Notes under the pieces: generated by a model
The model's input: the letters and a program-made list of their open reading frames with translations, nothing else
The model's database searches: none
Told to the model about the DNA's origin: nothing
Position numbers and translations under genes: made by a program
Part shown: positions 52,922-61,893 of the stretch, piece after piece
How positions within the stretch are numbered: the stretch's first letter is position 1
Layout of the letters: the number at the start of each line of letters is the position of its first letter
NCBI GenBank assembly: GCA_910579495.1
Contig: CAJTVD010000005.1
Coordinates: forward strand, 29,618-93,617
Source of the DNA: an uncultured Lachnospiraceae bacterium
Lineage (GTDB): Bacteria > Bacillota > Clostridia > Lachnospirales > Lachnospiraceae
Direction: 5' to 3'
DNA length: 64,000 nucleotides

Positions 52922-53329
52922 GCCGGAAATTTTAGTGGGCAGTGTAAAGGAACGGAAAGCGGATTATGATTTGATGGCGGCTGTTATGGTTTGCCTTGGG
53001 AAAGAGGGAGAGCCAGGCACAGGCTTATTAAAATTGTTGAATGTGCTTCTGTCTACGCAGACCAGTTCACAGGATAAGTGCCAGATATTGGAGAAGATTT
53101 TCATATTAGAATGACTTTAGCCTTGGAAAGTGAGGTGCCGCTTATGTGTAATTTGAGTAAGGGTGTGGAAGAGAAAGGGATTGAAAAGGGAAGGCAAGAG
53201 GGAAGACAGGAAGGAATAATAGCTATGGTATCAGCATTAAAGGATTTACAAATTGCAGATAGCATTATTTTGAGTAAAATCCAGGAAAAGTTCCATCTGG
53301 CGGAAGAAACAGCTAAAATGTATTTGTAA
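52922..53329 (+). pseudogene. C-terminal Rpn-type remnant, frameshifted
   Basis: A first frame (ERKADYDLMAAVMVCLGKEG, then LLNVLLSTQTSSQDKCQILE) stops near 53115. One base back, the sequence continues DFHIRMTLALESEVPLMCNL and on to a coiled EKGIEKGRQEGRQEGI linker and the end at 53329. The tail matches that of the Rpn-type gene at 42176. The nuclease domain is missing. Confidence 0.65.
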
Positions 53330-53392
53330 GCATAAAAAGCAGGGTGTTTCTGTGTTCTGCCTCTGGCAGGAAAACCAGTAACTTTTAGTTGG

Positions 53393-53605
53393 TTGAAAAA
53401 GACGATAATCCTTATATTGACAGCCGCCGCTTGCGGAACGTCCAGCGGTGGCGGAGAATCAAAAGCAGGCGGAGATGAAAATGTCACATTCCAGGCGGTT
53501 GTATTAGAAATACAGGATAGTTATTATCTTGTCGGGCCGGTGGAAGGAAGCGCAGAACTAAGCAGTGCGGGCCAGATAACCATTCCCATGGCATTACCCT
53601 TTTAG
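53393..53605 (+). pseudogene. Truncated small lipoprotein gene
   Basis: A 70-codon ORF with a signal-like start (KKTIILILTAAACGTSSGGG) and a possible lipobox ending AAAC. The following FQAVVLEIQDSYYLVGPVEG looks like the first strands of an OB-like domain that then breaks off at the end of the histidine kinase gene. There is no good ribosome binding site. It is probably cut at the junction where the ABC/two-component operon joined. Confidence 0.45.
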
Positions 53606-54501
53606 GCTTTTGCGTCTGGAAATGAGATGGAAATACACAGCCTGTTCTCAAAATACTTAGCTGATATAGTTCCATTCATTTGCTCAATCAGTGTTCTTGC
53701 AATCGCCAGCCCTAAACCTGTGGATTTTCTCGCAGCTTCCACTGTGTAAAACCGGTCAAACAATTTGCCAACCTGCACTTCATTCAATCCAGATGCCGTA
53801 TTCGTAAAAGTAATATTACATGTATCTGACAGAGTAATATCTAAATCTCCGTCACTATACTTTATTGCATTGTTTAAAATATTAGAGAATACACGGGCTA
53901 ATGAGGAACGGTTAAGCGTTCTGATAACATTATTTTTCGGCATCTGTATCTTCGGTGTGATACCTCTTTCATTCAGCGCTGTATAGTAAGATGCTATGCT
54001 TTCTTCTAAAATGCCATTTATGGAAACAGTCTCTTTAACTGTATTGCTATCTTTGGAAATGATAACTGAATATCCAAACAGTTCCTCAGTCAACTGCATT
54101 AACATTTCTGAACGGTTCCGGATTACTTCAATATAGCGTTTAGCATTTTCGGATTTTTCTTCTTGCTCAAGCAAATCCAAATATCCGCAGACAGCAGTCA
54201 ATGGTGTCCTTAAATCGTGGGATATGTTTGCAATGGCGGTTTTCAGTTCCTGGTTACCATACTGAAAGCGATGCCGTTGTACACGGAGTTTACGGAATTC
54301 TCTATTTATGGTATTTGCCAAATTACGCATGTATCTGTCATTGCAGGAGATATCAATGAGGATATTGGTATCGGTTTTGAGCCTGTCGGCAAAGGCATTT
54401 GCAATTTCCTTTGCGGCCTTTTGCAGGAAATAAATTTTTATAAGCAAAGTAATGATAACCAAAGCCATAATGCCGATAATAGCCCATAACCATAATTCCA
54501 T
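53602..54501 (-). CDS. Sensor histidine kinase
   Basis: A 299-residue protein with one N-terminal membrane helix (WLWAIIGIMALVIITLLIKI), a short linker, and full kinase boxes: H box ANISHDLRTPLTAVCGYLDL, N box NILNNAIKYSDGD and G box STGLGLAIARTLIEQMNG. There is almost no external sensing domain, as in kinases that work with ABC transporters in peptide-antibiotic detection. It is the last gene of the minus-strand operon with an ABC transporter and a response regulator. Confidence 0.88.
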   Translation of the reverse strand: MELWLWAIIGIMALVIITLLIKIYFLQKAAKEIANAFADRLKTDTNILIDISCNDRYMRNLANTINREFRKLRVQRHRFQYGNQELKTAIANISHDLRTPLTAVCGYLDLLEQEEKSENAKRYIEVIRNRSEMLMQLTEELFGYSVIISKDSNTVKETVSINGILEESIASYYTALNERGITPKIQMPKNNVIRTLNRSSLARVFSNILNNAIKYSDGDLDITLSDTCNITFTNTASGLNEVQVGKLFDRFYTVEAARKSTGLGLAIARTLIEQMNGTISAKYFENRLCISISFPDAKA

Positions 54502-54511
54502 AGAAAACCCC

Positions 54512-55342
54512 TTACTTCAAATCTTTTCTTTTGAAAACAAATATGCCGCCTAATGTTGTCAAAACAGTAATTGCAATAGATGATAAGAGCATACGGGCAG
54601 AGTTACCGATTTTTACCTGCCACATTTGTAAGCCCTGCCCTGTAGGCAAGAAGTCAACGATGAATTCATATATCATCCGTTTTGCCCCTCTGACATAGTT
54701 CGGGTTAGGGGCCGGCTCTGACATTTCTATTCCGTTAGTGGTTATATTAACACCGCTTGTCATTTCTGGCTCACCAAGAGCGTTATATGTGATACTTGCA
54801 AAAACCAAAAGCCCAAGAAATAATAACATAGAAACAACAACGGTAATGGCTTTATTGGTACTTTGCATACAGATAAAAGTAAAAATCGATGAAAAAGCAG
54901 CTTCAAACATAACCGCAATGAACAAATATGAAAGCAGGTTAGGGATACCCATTTCCCAAACGCCGAGAATCGGAATGGCAACTAATGCGCCAATCAGCCA
55001 AACGGACATTATCAGCAATGTTGCAGCGAATGAGGTAATCAGATTGGCAAAATAAATGCTTTTTCTTGTATGGCCGACAATAATTTTATTCCGGATTGTC
55101 CCGTCACTATATTCAGTCCCTAAAAACATACTGCTGAACAACGCAGAAAATGCGCCAATCACGATAGCAAAATTAAAGTAATACTTATCAATACTGTAAT
55201 TGTATTCCGGCATATTAACGGTTGACTGCCTGCATCCGTTCAGCATATATACAACTGAATAAATTAGCATTGCTCCCATACAGAGCCAGAAAAATTTATC
55301 TTTCCAAATACGGGAAAAATTAACAGACAATAGTTTACGCAT
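54512..55342 (-). CDS. ABC-2 type permease, lantibiotic/bacitracin immunity type
   Basis: A 276-residue protein with six membrane helices. KDKFFWLCMGAMLIYSVVYM begins the first. FLGTEYSDGTIRNKIIVGHT is the conserved cytoplasmic loop of BcrB/LanG-type permeases. It overlaps the ATPase gene by 8 nt and precedes the kinase by 10 nt. It likely moves a peptide antibiotic or lipid-bound drug away from the membrane. The specific substrate cannot be inferred. Confidence 0.82.
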   Translation of the reverse strand: MRKLLSVNFSRIWKDKFFWLCMGAMLIYSVVYMLNGCRQSTVNMPEYNYSIDKYYFNFAIVIGAFSALFSSMFLGTEYSDGTIRNKIIVGHTRKSIYFANLITSFAATLLIMSVWLIGALVAIPILGVWEMGIPNLLSYLFIAVMFEAAFSSIFTFICMQSTNKAITVVVSMLLFLGLLVFASITYNALGEPEMTSGVNITTNGIEMSEPAPNPNYVRGAKRMIYEFIVDFLPTGQGLQMWQVKIGNSARMLLSSIAITVLTTLGGIFVFKRKDLK

Positions 55343-56249
55343 TTATTTCACCTCCCAAAAGACTGACATAATAACTTTCCAGACTTTCGCCACGCTCCTG
55401 CATTGAAATCACTTCGCAGTTTTCTTTCGCCAATGCAGCAGCCAGTTTAGATATGTTTACTTTTGCATACATATTGGCAGTTTTGCTTGTGGTTATTTTA
55501 TAATCAATCCCCATTTCATCAAGTACATGGGCAAGGGCTTTTGTGTTGTTAACTTCTATTTGGATACACTTTTTGCATGCGGCTTCTAATTCGTCTGCGC
55601 TCATTTCCTTTACAATATATCCATTGTCAATAAAACCATAATACGTTGCCAGTTTAGATAATTCATCAAGAATGTGGCTTGAAATCAGAACTGTAATCTG
55701 TTGTTCACGGTTGAGTTTTAATATCAATTCCCGAATATCAATAATGCCTTGCGGGTCAAGGCCGTTTACAGGTTCATCCAAAACTAAGAAATCAGGGTCG
55801 CCTATGAGTGCAATTGCAATCCCCAATCTTTGGCGCATACCGAGAGAAAAGTTTTTTGCTTTCTTCTTTCCCGTATTGTCAAGGCCGACTAACTTCAGAA
55901 TTTCCGTTAAGCCGTCAAAAGACGGAAGCCCTAAGGTGCGATACTGCAGTTTTAAATTATCCACAGCTGTCATATCAAGATAAATCGAGGGAGTTTCGAC
56001 AACAGCACCCATTCTTCTCCGGGATTTTACAATATCCTTGTCTGTGTTTTTTTTCCCATACAGCGTATAATCGCCAGATGTTGGCTCTTGCAGACCGCAG
56101 ATAAGGCGGATGAGGGTTGTTTTGCCAGCACCGTTTCTCCCCACGAAGCCATAAATAGCTCCTTTGGGTATGTTCATGGATAGCCTGTTTAACGCTTTGA
56201 AATCGTTATAGTTTTTACTCAAGGCGTTTGTTTTGAGAACATATTCCAT
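55335..56249 (-). CDS. ABC ATPase, BcrA/LanF type
   Basis: A 304-residue ATPase with Walker A GRNGAGKTTLIRLICGL, signature NFSLGMRQRLGIAIAL and Walker B FLVLDEPVNGLDPQGI. The C-terminal extension (DELEAACKKCIQIEVNNTKA) is typical of the bacitracin and lantibiotic self-protection group. It sits between the response regulator and permease genes. An 88-nt gap separates it from the regulator. Confidence 0.9.
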   Translation of the reverse strand: MEYVLKTNALSKNYNDFKALNRLSMNIPKGAIYGFVGRNGAGKTTLIRLICGLQEPTSGDYTLYGKKNTDKDIVKSRRRMGAVVETPSIYLDMTAVDNLKLQYRTLGLPSFDGLTEILKLVGLDNTGKKKAKNFSLGMRQRLGIAIALIGDPDFLVLDEPVNGLDPQGIIDIRELILKLNREQQITVLISSHILDELSKLATYYGFIDNGYIVKEMSADELEAACKKCIQIEVNNTKALAHVLDEMGIDYKITTSKTANMYAKVNISKLAAALAKENCEVISMQERGESLESYYVSLLGGEINA

Positions 56250-56337
56250 AACAAATAACCTCCTTTATGTGATGCTGGCATTATAACTGGTAATAGTAAA
56301 GAAATCGGTAAAGAAAACAGTAAAGAAATAGTAAATA

Positions 56338-57003
56338 TTATTCAGCCCGCATTTTAAAACCAATACCCCAAACAGCGTCAATATAATCTTTTCCACTTAC
56401 ATCGCGAAGCTTTTTGCGTAAATTGCTAATGTGCATTTTGAGAGAGTTTTCCGTACAGTCTGGAGTATCCTCGCTGATATGGCCTAATAAAAGTGATTTT
56501 GTAACAACCTGCGTTTGGTTTTGCATCAGTATTTTTAGGATGGCATATTCCGTCCTTGTGAGTTTCACCTCTGCGGCATTTACTGTTACGGTATGGATAT
56601 CTGTATTCAAAATAATATCGTCAAAACTTACCACAGGGCTGACAGGAGTATTTGATGCAGTCCGTAGATGGACAGCAATCCGGGCTAACAGTTCTTTTGT
56701 ACTGAAAGGTTTTGTCACATAATCAACTGCACCGCTAAGCAATAAATCCACTTTATTGTCAATATCGACTTTCGCACTTACTACAATGACGGGTATCCCT
56801 TTTAACCTTGGAAGGACATCTTCACCGCTTAGCCCAGGCAACATCAAATCAAGTAAGATAAGGTCAGGGCGGATACCCGACAGCACAAGTAATGCTTCTG
56901 TTCCCGAATATGCACGGGAAACTCTGTAGCCATCTTTTGAAAGTGCTTCTTCAAGCATATTTCCAATATGTGTATCATCGTCAATTATTAAAATAGTTTT
57001 CAT
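56338..57003 (-). CDS. OmpR-family response regulator
   Basis: A 221-residue protein. The receiver has the acidic pair in LIIDDDTHIG, the phosphoacceptor Asp in LILLDLMLPGLSG and the lysine in DYVTKPFSTKELL. The C-terminal winged helix ends YIDAVWGIGFKM. It should control its own operon in response to the kinase. Its start overlaps the stop of a small upstream ORF by 4 nt (ATGA), which suggests coupling. Confidence 0.9.
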   Translation of the reverse strand: MKTILIIDDDTHIGNMLEEALSKDGYRVSRAYSGTEALLVLSGIRPDLILLDLMLPGLSGEDVLPRLKGIPVIVVSAKVDIDNKVDLLLSGAVDYVTKPFSTKELLARIAVHLRTASNTPVSPVVSFDDIILNTDIHTVTVNAAEVKLTRTEYAILKILMQNQTQVVTKSLLLGHISEDTPDCTENSLKMHISNLRKKLRDVSGKDYIDAVWGIGFKMRAE

Positions 57004-57149
57004 AAATCAGTCCTGCCCTGTTCCTTATAGATCTTGTATCTGCCATCAGCACCATCAATCCTGTTTTCTTTGCAAAATCTTTGTGCCCATTTTGCAGATC
57101 TAAGTTCTACTGCTTCTTGTGCCTCCGTATATTCAAACATTTCTGGCAT
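57000..57149 (-). CDS. 49-residue HTH-like leader gene of the ABC/two-component operon
   Basis: This short ORF starts with ATG at 57149 after a TTAGGA site and ends in the response-regulator start. WAQRFCKENRIDGADGRYKI resembles the recognition part of small excisionase/MerR-type HTH proteins; the first half is less clear. A well-formed promoter lies only about 20 bp upstream, so this ORF is the first one on the transcript. It may be a small regulator or a remnant retained as a translational leader. Confidence 0.45.
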   Translation of the reverse strand: MPEMFEYTEAQEAVELRSAKWAQRFCKENRIDGADGRYKIYKEQGRTDL

Positions 57150-57168
57150 CCTAAATCATGCTATGTTT

Positions 57169-57197
57169 ATTATATCCGTTTAAACGAATAATCTCAA
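57169..57197 (-). promoter_or_regulatory. Promoter of the ABC/two-component operon with palindrome
   Basis: On the minus strand TTGAGA (57192-57197) and TATAAT (57169-57174) are 17 nt apart. The spacer contains the perfect palindrome CGTTTAAACG (57177-57186), a possible operator for the response regulator or the small HTH protein. Confidence 0.75.
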
Positions 57198-57375
57198 CTA
57201 TACAAATATGAACTTCAGGTTAAACTTATAAACTGGGGATGGACATGCTAACTGGAAATATACTGTGAATTGTGGTAGAATACGATACAACAAAAAACTG
57301 GCAGTTCAATTTGGGATGACGCCATTAACCGTAGTGGATTGGGGCAGGCGGCGGGCCTGTTTTAAAGGTGAAATT

Positions 57376-57585
57376 ATGTACGCAATCGAAAAGGAACTAA
57401 AGATACTTAGACAGTTCATCAGCCCGAAGCTTATGGACGGCATGAAAAAATGGAATTGCTATTCGGAGGATGAAATCTCTGCGGCAGAGAAGCGGCTCCA
57501 TGTAAAACTCCCCATTCCCATCCGGGAGATTTACCGGTATATGGCAGACCTGTTAGTCAGCCGTCCAATGGCTGGAGAAGGATGA
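57376..57585 (+). pseudogene. SMI1/KNR4-like N-terminal fragment
   Basis: A 69-codon ORF includes YSEDEISAAEKRLHVKLPIP followed by IREIYRYMADLL, the start of SMI1/KNR4-type proteins that often act as immunity proteins for polymorphic toxins. It stops after about half of the usual length. The next open frame (57563) continues in a different phase with Sel1-like repeats. This suggests a frameshift or a fusion scar. Confidence 0.55.
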
Positions 57586-57865
57586 GGAAACGGAATATGT
57601 CCAGTATGATCTTCTGGGGATCTGCTATCTATTGGGATATGGCTGCCATCAGGACCCGGTGAGGGGAAAATCATTTTTAGAGAAAAGCAAAAATTCGCCT
57701 TATAAAAGTTATGGGCTGGGAATGATGTACGCCGAGGGGATCGGTGTACGGGAGGACATTGAAAAAGGCGTTGAGTATCTGAAAGCGGCAGGAAATTACG
57801 GGCCGGCAATGGAAGCACTGAAACATTACAAGAAAAGCCTGTTTGGTGTATGGCGGAGAAAATAA
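57563..57865 (+). pseudogene. Sel1-like repeat fragment
   Basis: The frame VQWLEKDEETEYVQYDLLGI leads into two Sel1-like units (SYGLGMMYAEGIGVREDIEK, GVEYLKAAGNYGPAMEALKH). There is no start codon with a ribosome binding site. The first ATG is at 57632. Sel1 repeats mediate protein interactions and are common in these loci. It probably was joined to the preceding SMI1-like piece before a frameshift. Confidence 0.5.
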
Positions 57866-57891
57866 GGACTTTTAGAAAAGGAATGCCATAT

Positions 57892-58089
57892 ATGGGCCTC
57901 CTGGGTAGGGAAAACATATTTTTCATCCTTGTGCTGCTCTTTGGGGGCATAGACCTCGTTTCCGCAATTTATCATTTAATGTTTTGGGGCTGAAACGGAC
58001 GGTGCTGCATGGCAGGAGCCTATGTCCTGCTATATGTGGCGGTGGGGTACGTGATAGGCGGCGTGGAAAGGAGAACGGGGCAGATATGA
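57892..58089 (+). pseudogene. Small two-helix membrane protein, frameshifted
   Basis: A 33-codon ORF (57892-57993) encodes NIFFILVLLFGGIDLVSAIY, one membrane helix. A second 26-codon ORF (58009-58089) encodes AGAYVLLYVAVGYVIGGVER in another frame and overlaps the next gene start by 4 nt. They look like the two halves of one small membrane protein separated by a frameshift. The alternative is two tiny proteins. Confidence 0.4.
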
Positions 58090-58889
58090 AAATAAAGATG
58101 ATACGCCATATTGTTTCTTTATGCTGGGTAGCAATGGTTGTTCTATTATTGGCTGGCTGTAATCCAACAGCAGGTGCAACAGAATATGAAGTAATATATC
58201 CGTCCGGTTATAGCAGGGATTCCTATGCTTATGATGAAAAATCCCCCATTGAGGGAAGCACCTGCTATCTGCAGTGGGAAAAAGCGGATGATTATGAGAA
58301 AACCTATGGCTACGATATACATATCCTGGATGAAAATGGTTCGGTATTGTATCGTTATCCCGATGTAGGGAGCAAAGCGATGCGTGGAAGTGTACAGAAA
58401 GATGGTAAAACCTGGGTCTGTGCGGAGCATTGGACGGCTCCCCACCACAATGGCTATGTGGAAGGCTGGCTGAAAGAAAGCAATCTGCTCTTGATGGATT
58501 TGAGTGATGGCGAGGTACTGTTTCAGGAGAAGGCAGGAGAAAATGAATTTTACATCACCTCAAATGGAACACGGTGCTATTTCTATCTTCCCGGAAAAGA
58601 AGAAAGTGAGAAGCTGTTTGGGATGATAAAGATACCTGCGGAAAATGCGGTAATTTATTATCGGGATACTTCGGACTGGACGCAGAAACACACGGCTTAC
58701 ACTTTTGACTATGTGGCAGAGCCTGTTATTGATACAAGTAACGGAGTTAAAACCCGCGTTAAATTTTATATATTTGAAAACCAGCTTAAAGTGGCATGGA
58801 CATCTTATGAACCTGTTAGTGATGAGCATTGGGAGTACCTGGAGAAAAAGGCTTATGGAATCCCGCTTACTGAAAATGCTGATGAATGA
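58086..58889 (+). CDS. Hypothetical lipoprotein
   Basis: A 267-residue protein. The signal sequence IVSLCWVAMVVLLLAGC ends in a clear lipobox LAGC, so it should be anchored outside the membrane. The mature part is rich in Tyr, Trp and acidic residues with beta-strand character (GYDIHILDENGSVLYRYPDV). I do not recognise a domain. It starts within the stop of the preceding small ORF. It lies in a run of accessory genes with much decay around it but is intact itself. Confidence 0.65.
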   Translation: MKIKMIRHIVSLCWVAMVVLLLAGCNPTAGATEYEVIYPSGYSRDSYAYDEKSPIEGSTCYLQWEKADDYEKTYGYDIHILDENGSVLYRYPDVGSKAMRGSVQKDGKTWVCAEHWTAPHHNGYVEGWLKESNLLLMDLSDGEVLFQEKAGENEFYITSNGTRCYFYLPGKEESEKLFGMIKIPAENAVIYYRDTSDWTQKHTAYTFDYVAEPVIDTSNGVKTRVKFYIFENQLKVAWTSYEPVSDEHWEYLEKKAYGIPLTENADE

Positions 58890-59008
58890 GCCAAAAGCGT
58901 GGATGAGGTGGCAGCCCTTTTCGGAATTGTGTACCCACTAAAAATGAACCTGTAAAAATGCAGTTGATTATTATATAATATAAAATATATTATACGGGGA
59001 GGTTGGCT

Positions 59009-59397
59009 GTGAAAAAAAGATACAATTAATACTAAATATTATTATGGGTTCCCTGGCAGGCGTTTTTATTGGCTCAGTATTATATAAATACTGGCATTTT
59101 GAAAAATATCCGAATTTATATGTTATGCAGTCCGCTCCTTGGTATACTGGCATTCTAATACAAGGATTATTTACGCTCGTGTTACTGACAGTTTACCTGA
59201 TAATAAAAGCTGTTCTTATAGAGAATATAGGAGTGATAAAAAAAGCAGCATTGATTTTGGGAATTATTTTTCTGTTTTTTACATTTGCAGGTGGTGGGTT
59301 TGTTATTGCAAATCATGGCCAGGTGAGTGCAGGATACGCAGTTATCCCGGGGATTTGGACTATAATATGTTTCGGATATTACCAAAGTAAAAAATAG
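59009..59397 (+). CDS. Small membrane protein with a possible frameshift in a poly-A tract
   Basis: GGGGAGG is followed by a GTG at 59009, but seven A residues (59012-59018) lead into a stop after six codons. With eight A residues, the frame would continue through the ATG at 59044 into a protein of about 129 residues with three or four membrane helices (SLAGVFIGSVLYKYWHF, GLFTLVLLTVYLIIKAVLI, ALILGIIFLFFTFAGGGFVI). The ORF from 59044 alone lacks a ribosome binding site. Transcript slippage, phase variation, mutation or a sequencing error could explain it. No family is recognised. Confidence 0.5.
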
Positions 59398-59550
59398 GGA
59401 TAGTATCAATAAACAAAAAATCAAAAGCAGTTACTCAAATTGCCTAAGCAATATGAAAACTTATAAATATTAAACAAATTTTCCCAGATTAGCCCTGGGA
59501 ACACTTTTCCGAAAAGGGAGTAAAAAATAAAAGATTTGGAAGGGAGACAG

Positions 59551-60108
59551 ATGCATATGAAGGTACGAAGATTTCGTTTTTATGCCAAACGAGAGGATCT
59601 GCAGGTTATCCTGGAAGAATTTCAGAATAAGTTCGATGTTTATTATGTGCCCACATATTCAGATGAAGGCCCTGTCTTTTTCAAAGACGCTGCCAGCCTG
59701 CCAGACCTGGGAACTAATTTTTTCGGCTCCCATCAGGGTAATAAGCAGATCCTTGCATTTTTAGGGACAACTGCCTGTTCCTGGAAGGAATACAGATGGA
59801 GCGGCCATGAGAAGGGAGGGATCCGGCATACTTCCCTTTGCGATGAAAATATAGAACGGGTGGATATAGACTTAAACGGCGTGTACCGGGAAGAGGCAAT
59901 CTTTCCCACGGGGATCGCAACGATGCATTATGACAATGAAGTAGCAAAGGGGATGTTTGGCGGACTGAAAAAAATTGTGCGAAGGCAGTCTGTCAAAACT
60001 GTGAACGGCTGTTTTATATGTGAAGGGGCATATAAAGACAAAGAAAAATACAGATTCTGCACAATTAATATAAAGTCGCCGGAAGAATATGACCTGAAAG
60101 TTGAGTAA
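59551..60108 (+). CDS. Hypothetical protein
   Basis: A 185-residue soluble protein preceded by GGAAGGGAG. The N-terminal KVRRFRFYAKREDLQVILEE and FQNKFDVYYVPTYSDEGPVF alternate strands and helices. WKEYRWSGHEKGGIRHTSLC is a distinctive internal block. I do not recognise it. It resembles the style of proteins found in clostridial polymorphic-toxin accessory loci, which is only an impression from context. Confidence 0.55.
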   Translation: MHMKVRRFRFYAKREDLQVILEEFQNKFDVYYVPTYSDEGPVFFKDAASLPDLGTNFFGSHQGNKQILAFLGTTACSWKEYRWSGHEKGGIRHTSLCDENIERVDIDLNGVYREEAIFPTGIATMHYDNEVAKGMFGGLKKIVRRQSVKTVNGCFICEGAYKDKEKYRFCTINIKSPEEYDLKVE

Positions 60109-60232
60109 GCAGGGAAAGGGAGCCGGTTGTAGGCAGGCAGGGATTTTATTCTCTGGCTCCGGGCAGAAAAAATGGCCATGGAGGGCGTTATAAGGTACAA
60201 CACAGAGTTGGCCATAAGGAGGAATCGTACAT

Positions 60233-60543
60233 ATGGGACTATTTGGGAAAAAGAAGAACCAGAATCAGGTGCAGCAGGGACAGCAGAAATTTCGGATGCA
60301 GTTACCCGAATGCTTATGACGAAGAGGAGGATGTTTCTGTATCCGATCTCATGCGGGAAATCTGTACGGAAGAAAGCAGAAGATGGTGGGATGCGTACAG
60401 ACAGCAAAGGACAGAGGGGACAAAGGAGGAAGAACTGCCGGAAGAATCCTGGGAATTTCATTCCATGCAAAATGGTGGGATCATGGTTATATCAGGGCTT
60501 TCAGTATGCAGTGCCGGAAAGAATAGAGGGGGAAGGAGAATAA
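60233..60543 (+). pseudogene. Decayed gene with several frameshifts, upstream of the 60546 gene
   Basis: An ATG at 60233 with AAGGAGGAA upstream begins GLFGKKKNQNQVQQGQQKFR and soon hits a stop. The next frame carries YPNAYDEEEDVSVSDLMREI and CTEESRRWWDAYRQQRTEG. A third gives FHAKWWDHGYIRAF, and the last YAVPERIEGEGE ends at 60543, next to the following gene's ribosome binding site. At least three indels are needed to rejoin these pieces. It was once a gene of about 105 codons. Confidence 0.6.
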
Positions 60544-60545
60544 GG

Positions 60546-61859
60546 ATGGGATTTCAGGACGGGATGCGGCAAATGCTTCTGCGCGTTGCGGCAGGGGAAG
60601 TGGAGCCAAAGGAGTGGGAAACATGGTGGAACAGCAACAAGGCTGTACTGGAAGAGAGCCTGTCCCGTGGAGACCGGGGACGGATGATGCCTGCCCTGTG
60701 GAGTGCAAACTACTATTGGATGGCAAAGACCCAGAGCGGCGTTGCCTACTATTTTCATTCCCAGGGGCGTCCGGTGAAGACGTCCGGTTATTATGAGGAA
60801 AAAGCAAAGGAAGAGGAGTTCCGTAACAGGCAGAAAGCCATGGAAGCCTACCACAGGAAAACGGCGTCTGCCAGGCGTTTCTGGGAGGAATATCTGGAGA
60901 AACATACGGCAGAAACCATCACTTTTGACTGGAAAACCCTGCTGGGAACGCCGCCCGGCCAGAAACCGCCGAAAGCTTTCAGTTATAAAAACGCAAGAAC
61001 AACCGAACAGTGGAAAGAATGCGGGGAAGAACTGAAACTGCGCTTAAAGGAGAACCTGCAGGCAAAGATTGCTCCTGTGGCAAAGGCATACGGCATGAAA
61101 AAAGCAGGCCCTAAAACTTTTGTACGGGAAAAGAACGGCCTGGTATCCCGGATTCAGTTTATCGGTTATTTCAGGGGCGGCGGATATGAGGCCATGACCT
61201 GTTACCTCTGTCCTATATATGCAATACAGTACGGAATCCTAAGCTTGCCGGGCGATGTCAGCCAGGGGGAATATTTTCAAAAGATGCTTAATGGGTGGGG
61301 TGTAATCGAGTATGGCATGGAAGCGGTAGATGCCGCCATGGTGGAGGGCATCAACAGAAAATTTGATGATATCCTGACCTTCCTGGCCGACGGTGTGCTG
61401 CCGGAGTGGCAGAAAATCGACAGCCTGGAGACCTACTTTGCAAAAGAGCGCCGGGATTACCTGGAAGCCACACAGAAAGGCCCAAACGATCCGAGAACTG
61501 GCCGGCCTATGTGGAATCTGGATGCGGAGGGAAAACCGGATCCCTGGAGAGCGGATGACTATTTGTTTGGCGTATGGGATCTGCTGAACGGGAAGGGAAC
61601 GGAAGGATATGCGCGTCTGGAGGAATGTGTGAGGCACAATTCCGATTATATGGAAAACCGCCTGAAAGAGTTCCCGAAAGCCTGCAATGATCCAAGAGAC
61701 GCCATGGCGGTGATGTACCGTAATGCACAGCTCTTTCTGGAAACAAAGGAGATTCCAGATGCACAAAAACGCCAGGACGCAATCCGGGGGATATATGAGG
61801 AAGTATGCCGGTTCATGCGGTACTACCATGGCCTGGCTAAAAAGACGGAAAGAACCTGA
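60546..61859 (+). CDS. Hypothetical protein, 437 residues
   Basis: The start is set at 60546, where GGAAGGAG sits upstream, rather than the longer frame from 60243, whose N-terminus belongs to the decayed gene before it. The protein is rich in Trp and Tyr (KEWETWWNSNKAVLEESLSR; ALWSANYYWMAKTQSGVAYY), with a Lys/Glu-rich helix and AKIAPVAKAYGMKKAGPKTF near the middle. No domain is recognised and there is no signal peptide. It is probably cytoplasmic. The following gene starts 34 nt later. Confidence 0.6.
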   Translation: MGFQDGMRQMLLRVAAGEVEPKEWETWWNSNKAVLEESLSRGDRGRMMPALWSANYYWMAKTQSGVAYYFHSQGRPVKTSGYYEEKAKEEEFRNRQKAMEAYHRKTASARRFWEEYLEKHTAETITFDWKTLLGTPPGQKPPKAFSYKNARTTEQWKECGEELKLRLKENLQAKIAPVAKAYGMKKAGPKTFVREKNGLVSRIQFIGYFRGGGYEAMTCYLCPIYAIQYGILSLPGDVSQGEYFQKMLNGWGVIEYGMEAVDAAMVEGINRKFDDILTFLADGVLPEWQKIDSLETYFAKERRDYLEATQKGPNDPRTGRPMWNLDAEGKPDPWRADDYLFGVWDLLNGKGTEGYARLEECVRHNSDYMENRLKEFPKACNDPRDAMAVMYRNAQLFLETKEIPDAQKRQDAIRGIYEEVCRFMRYYHGLAKKTERT

Positions 61860-61893
61860 CAACGAGGCGGGAAAGCGCATGAGAGGAGAAAAT

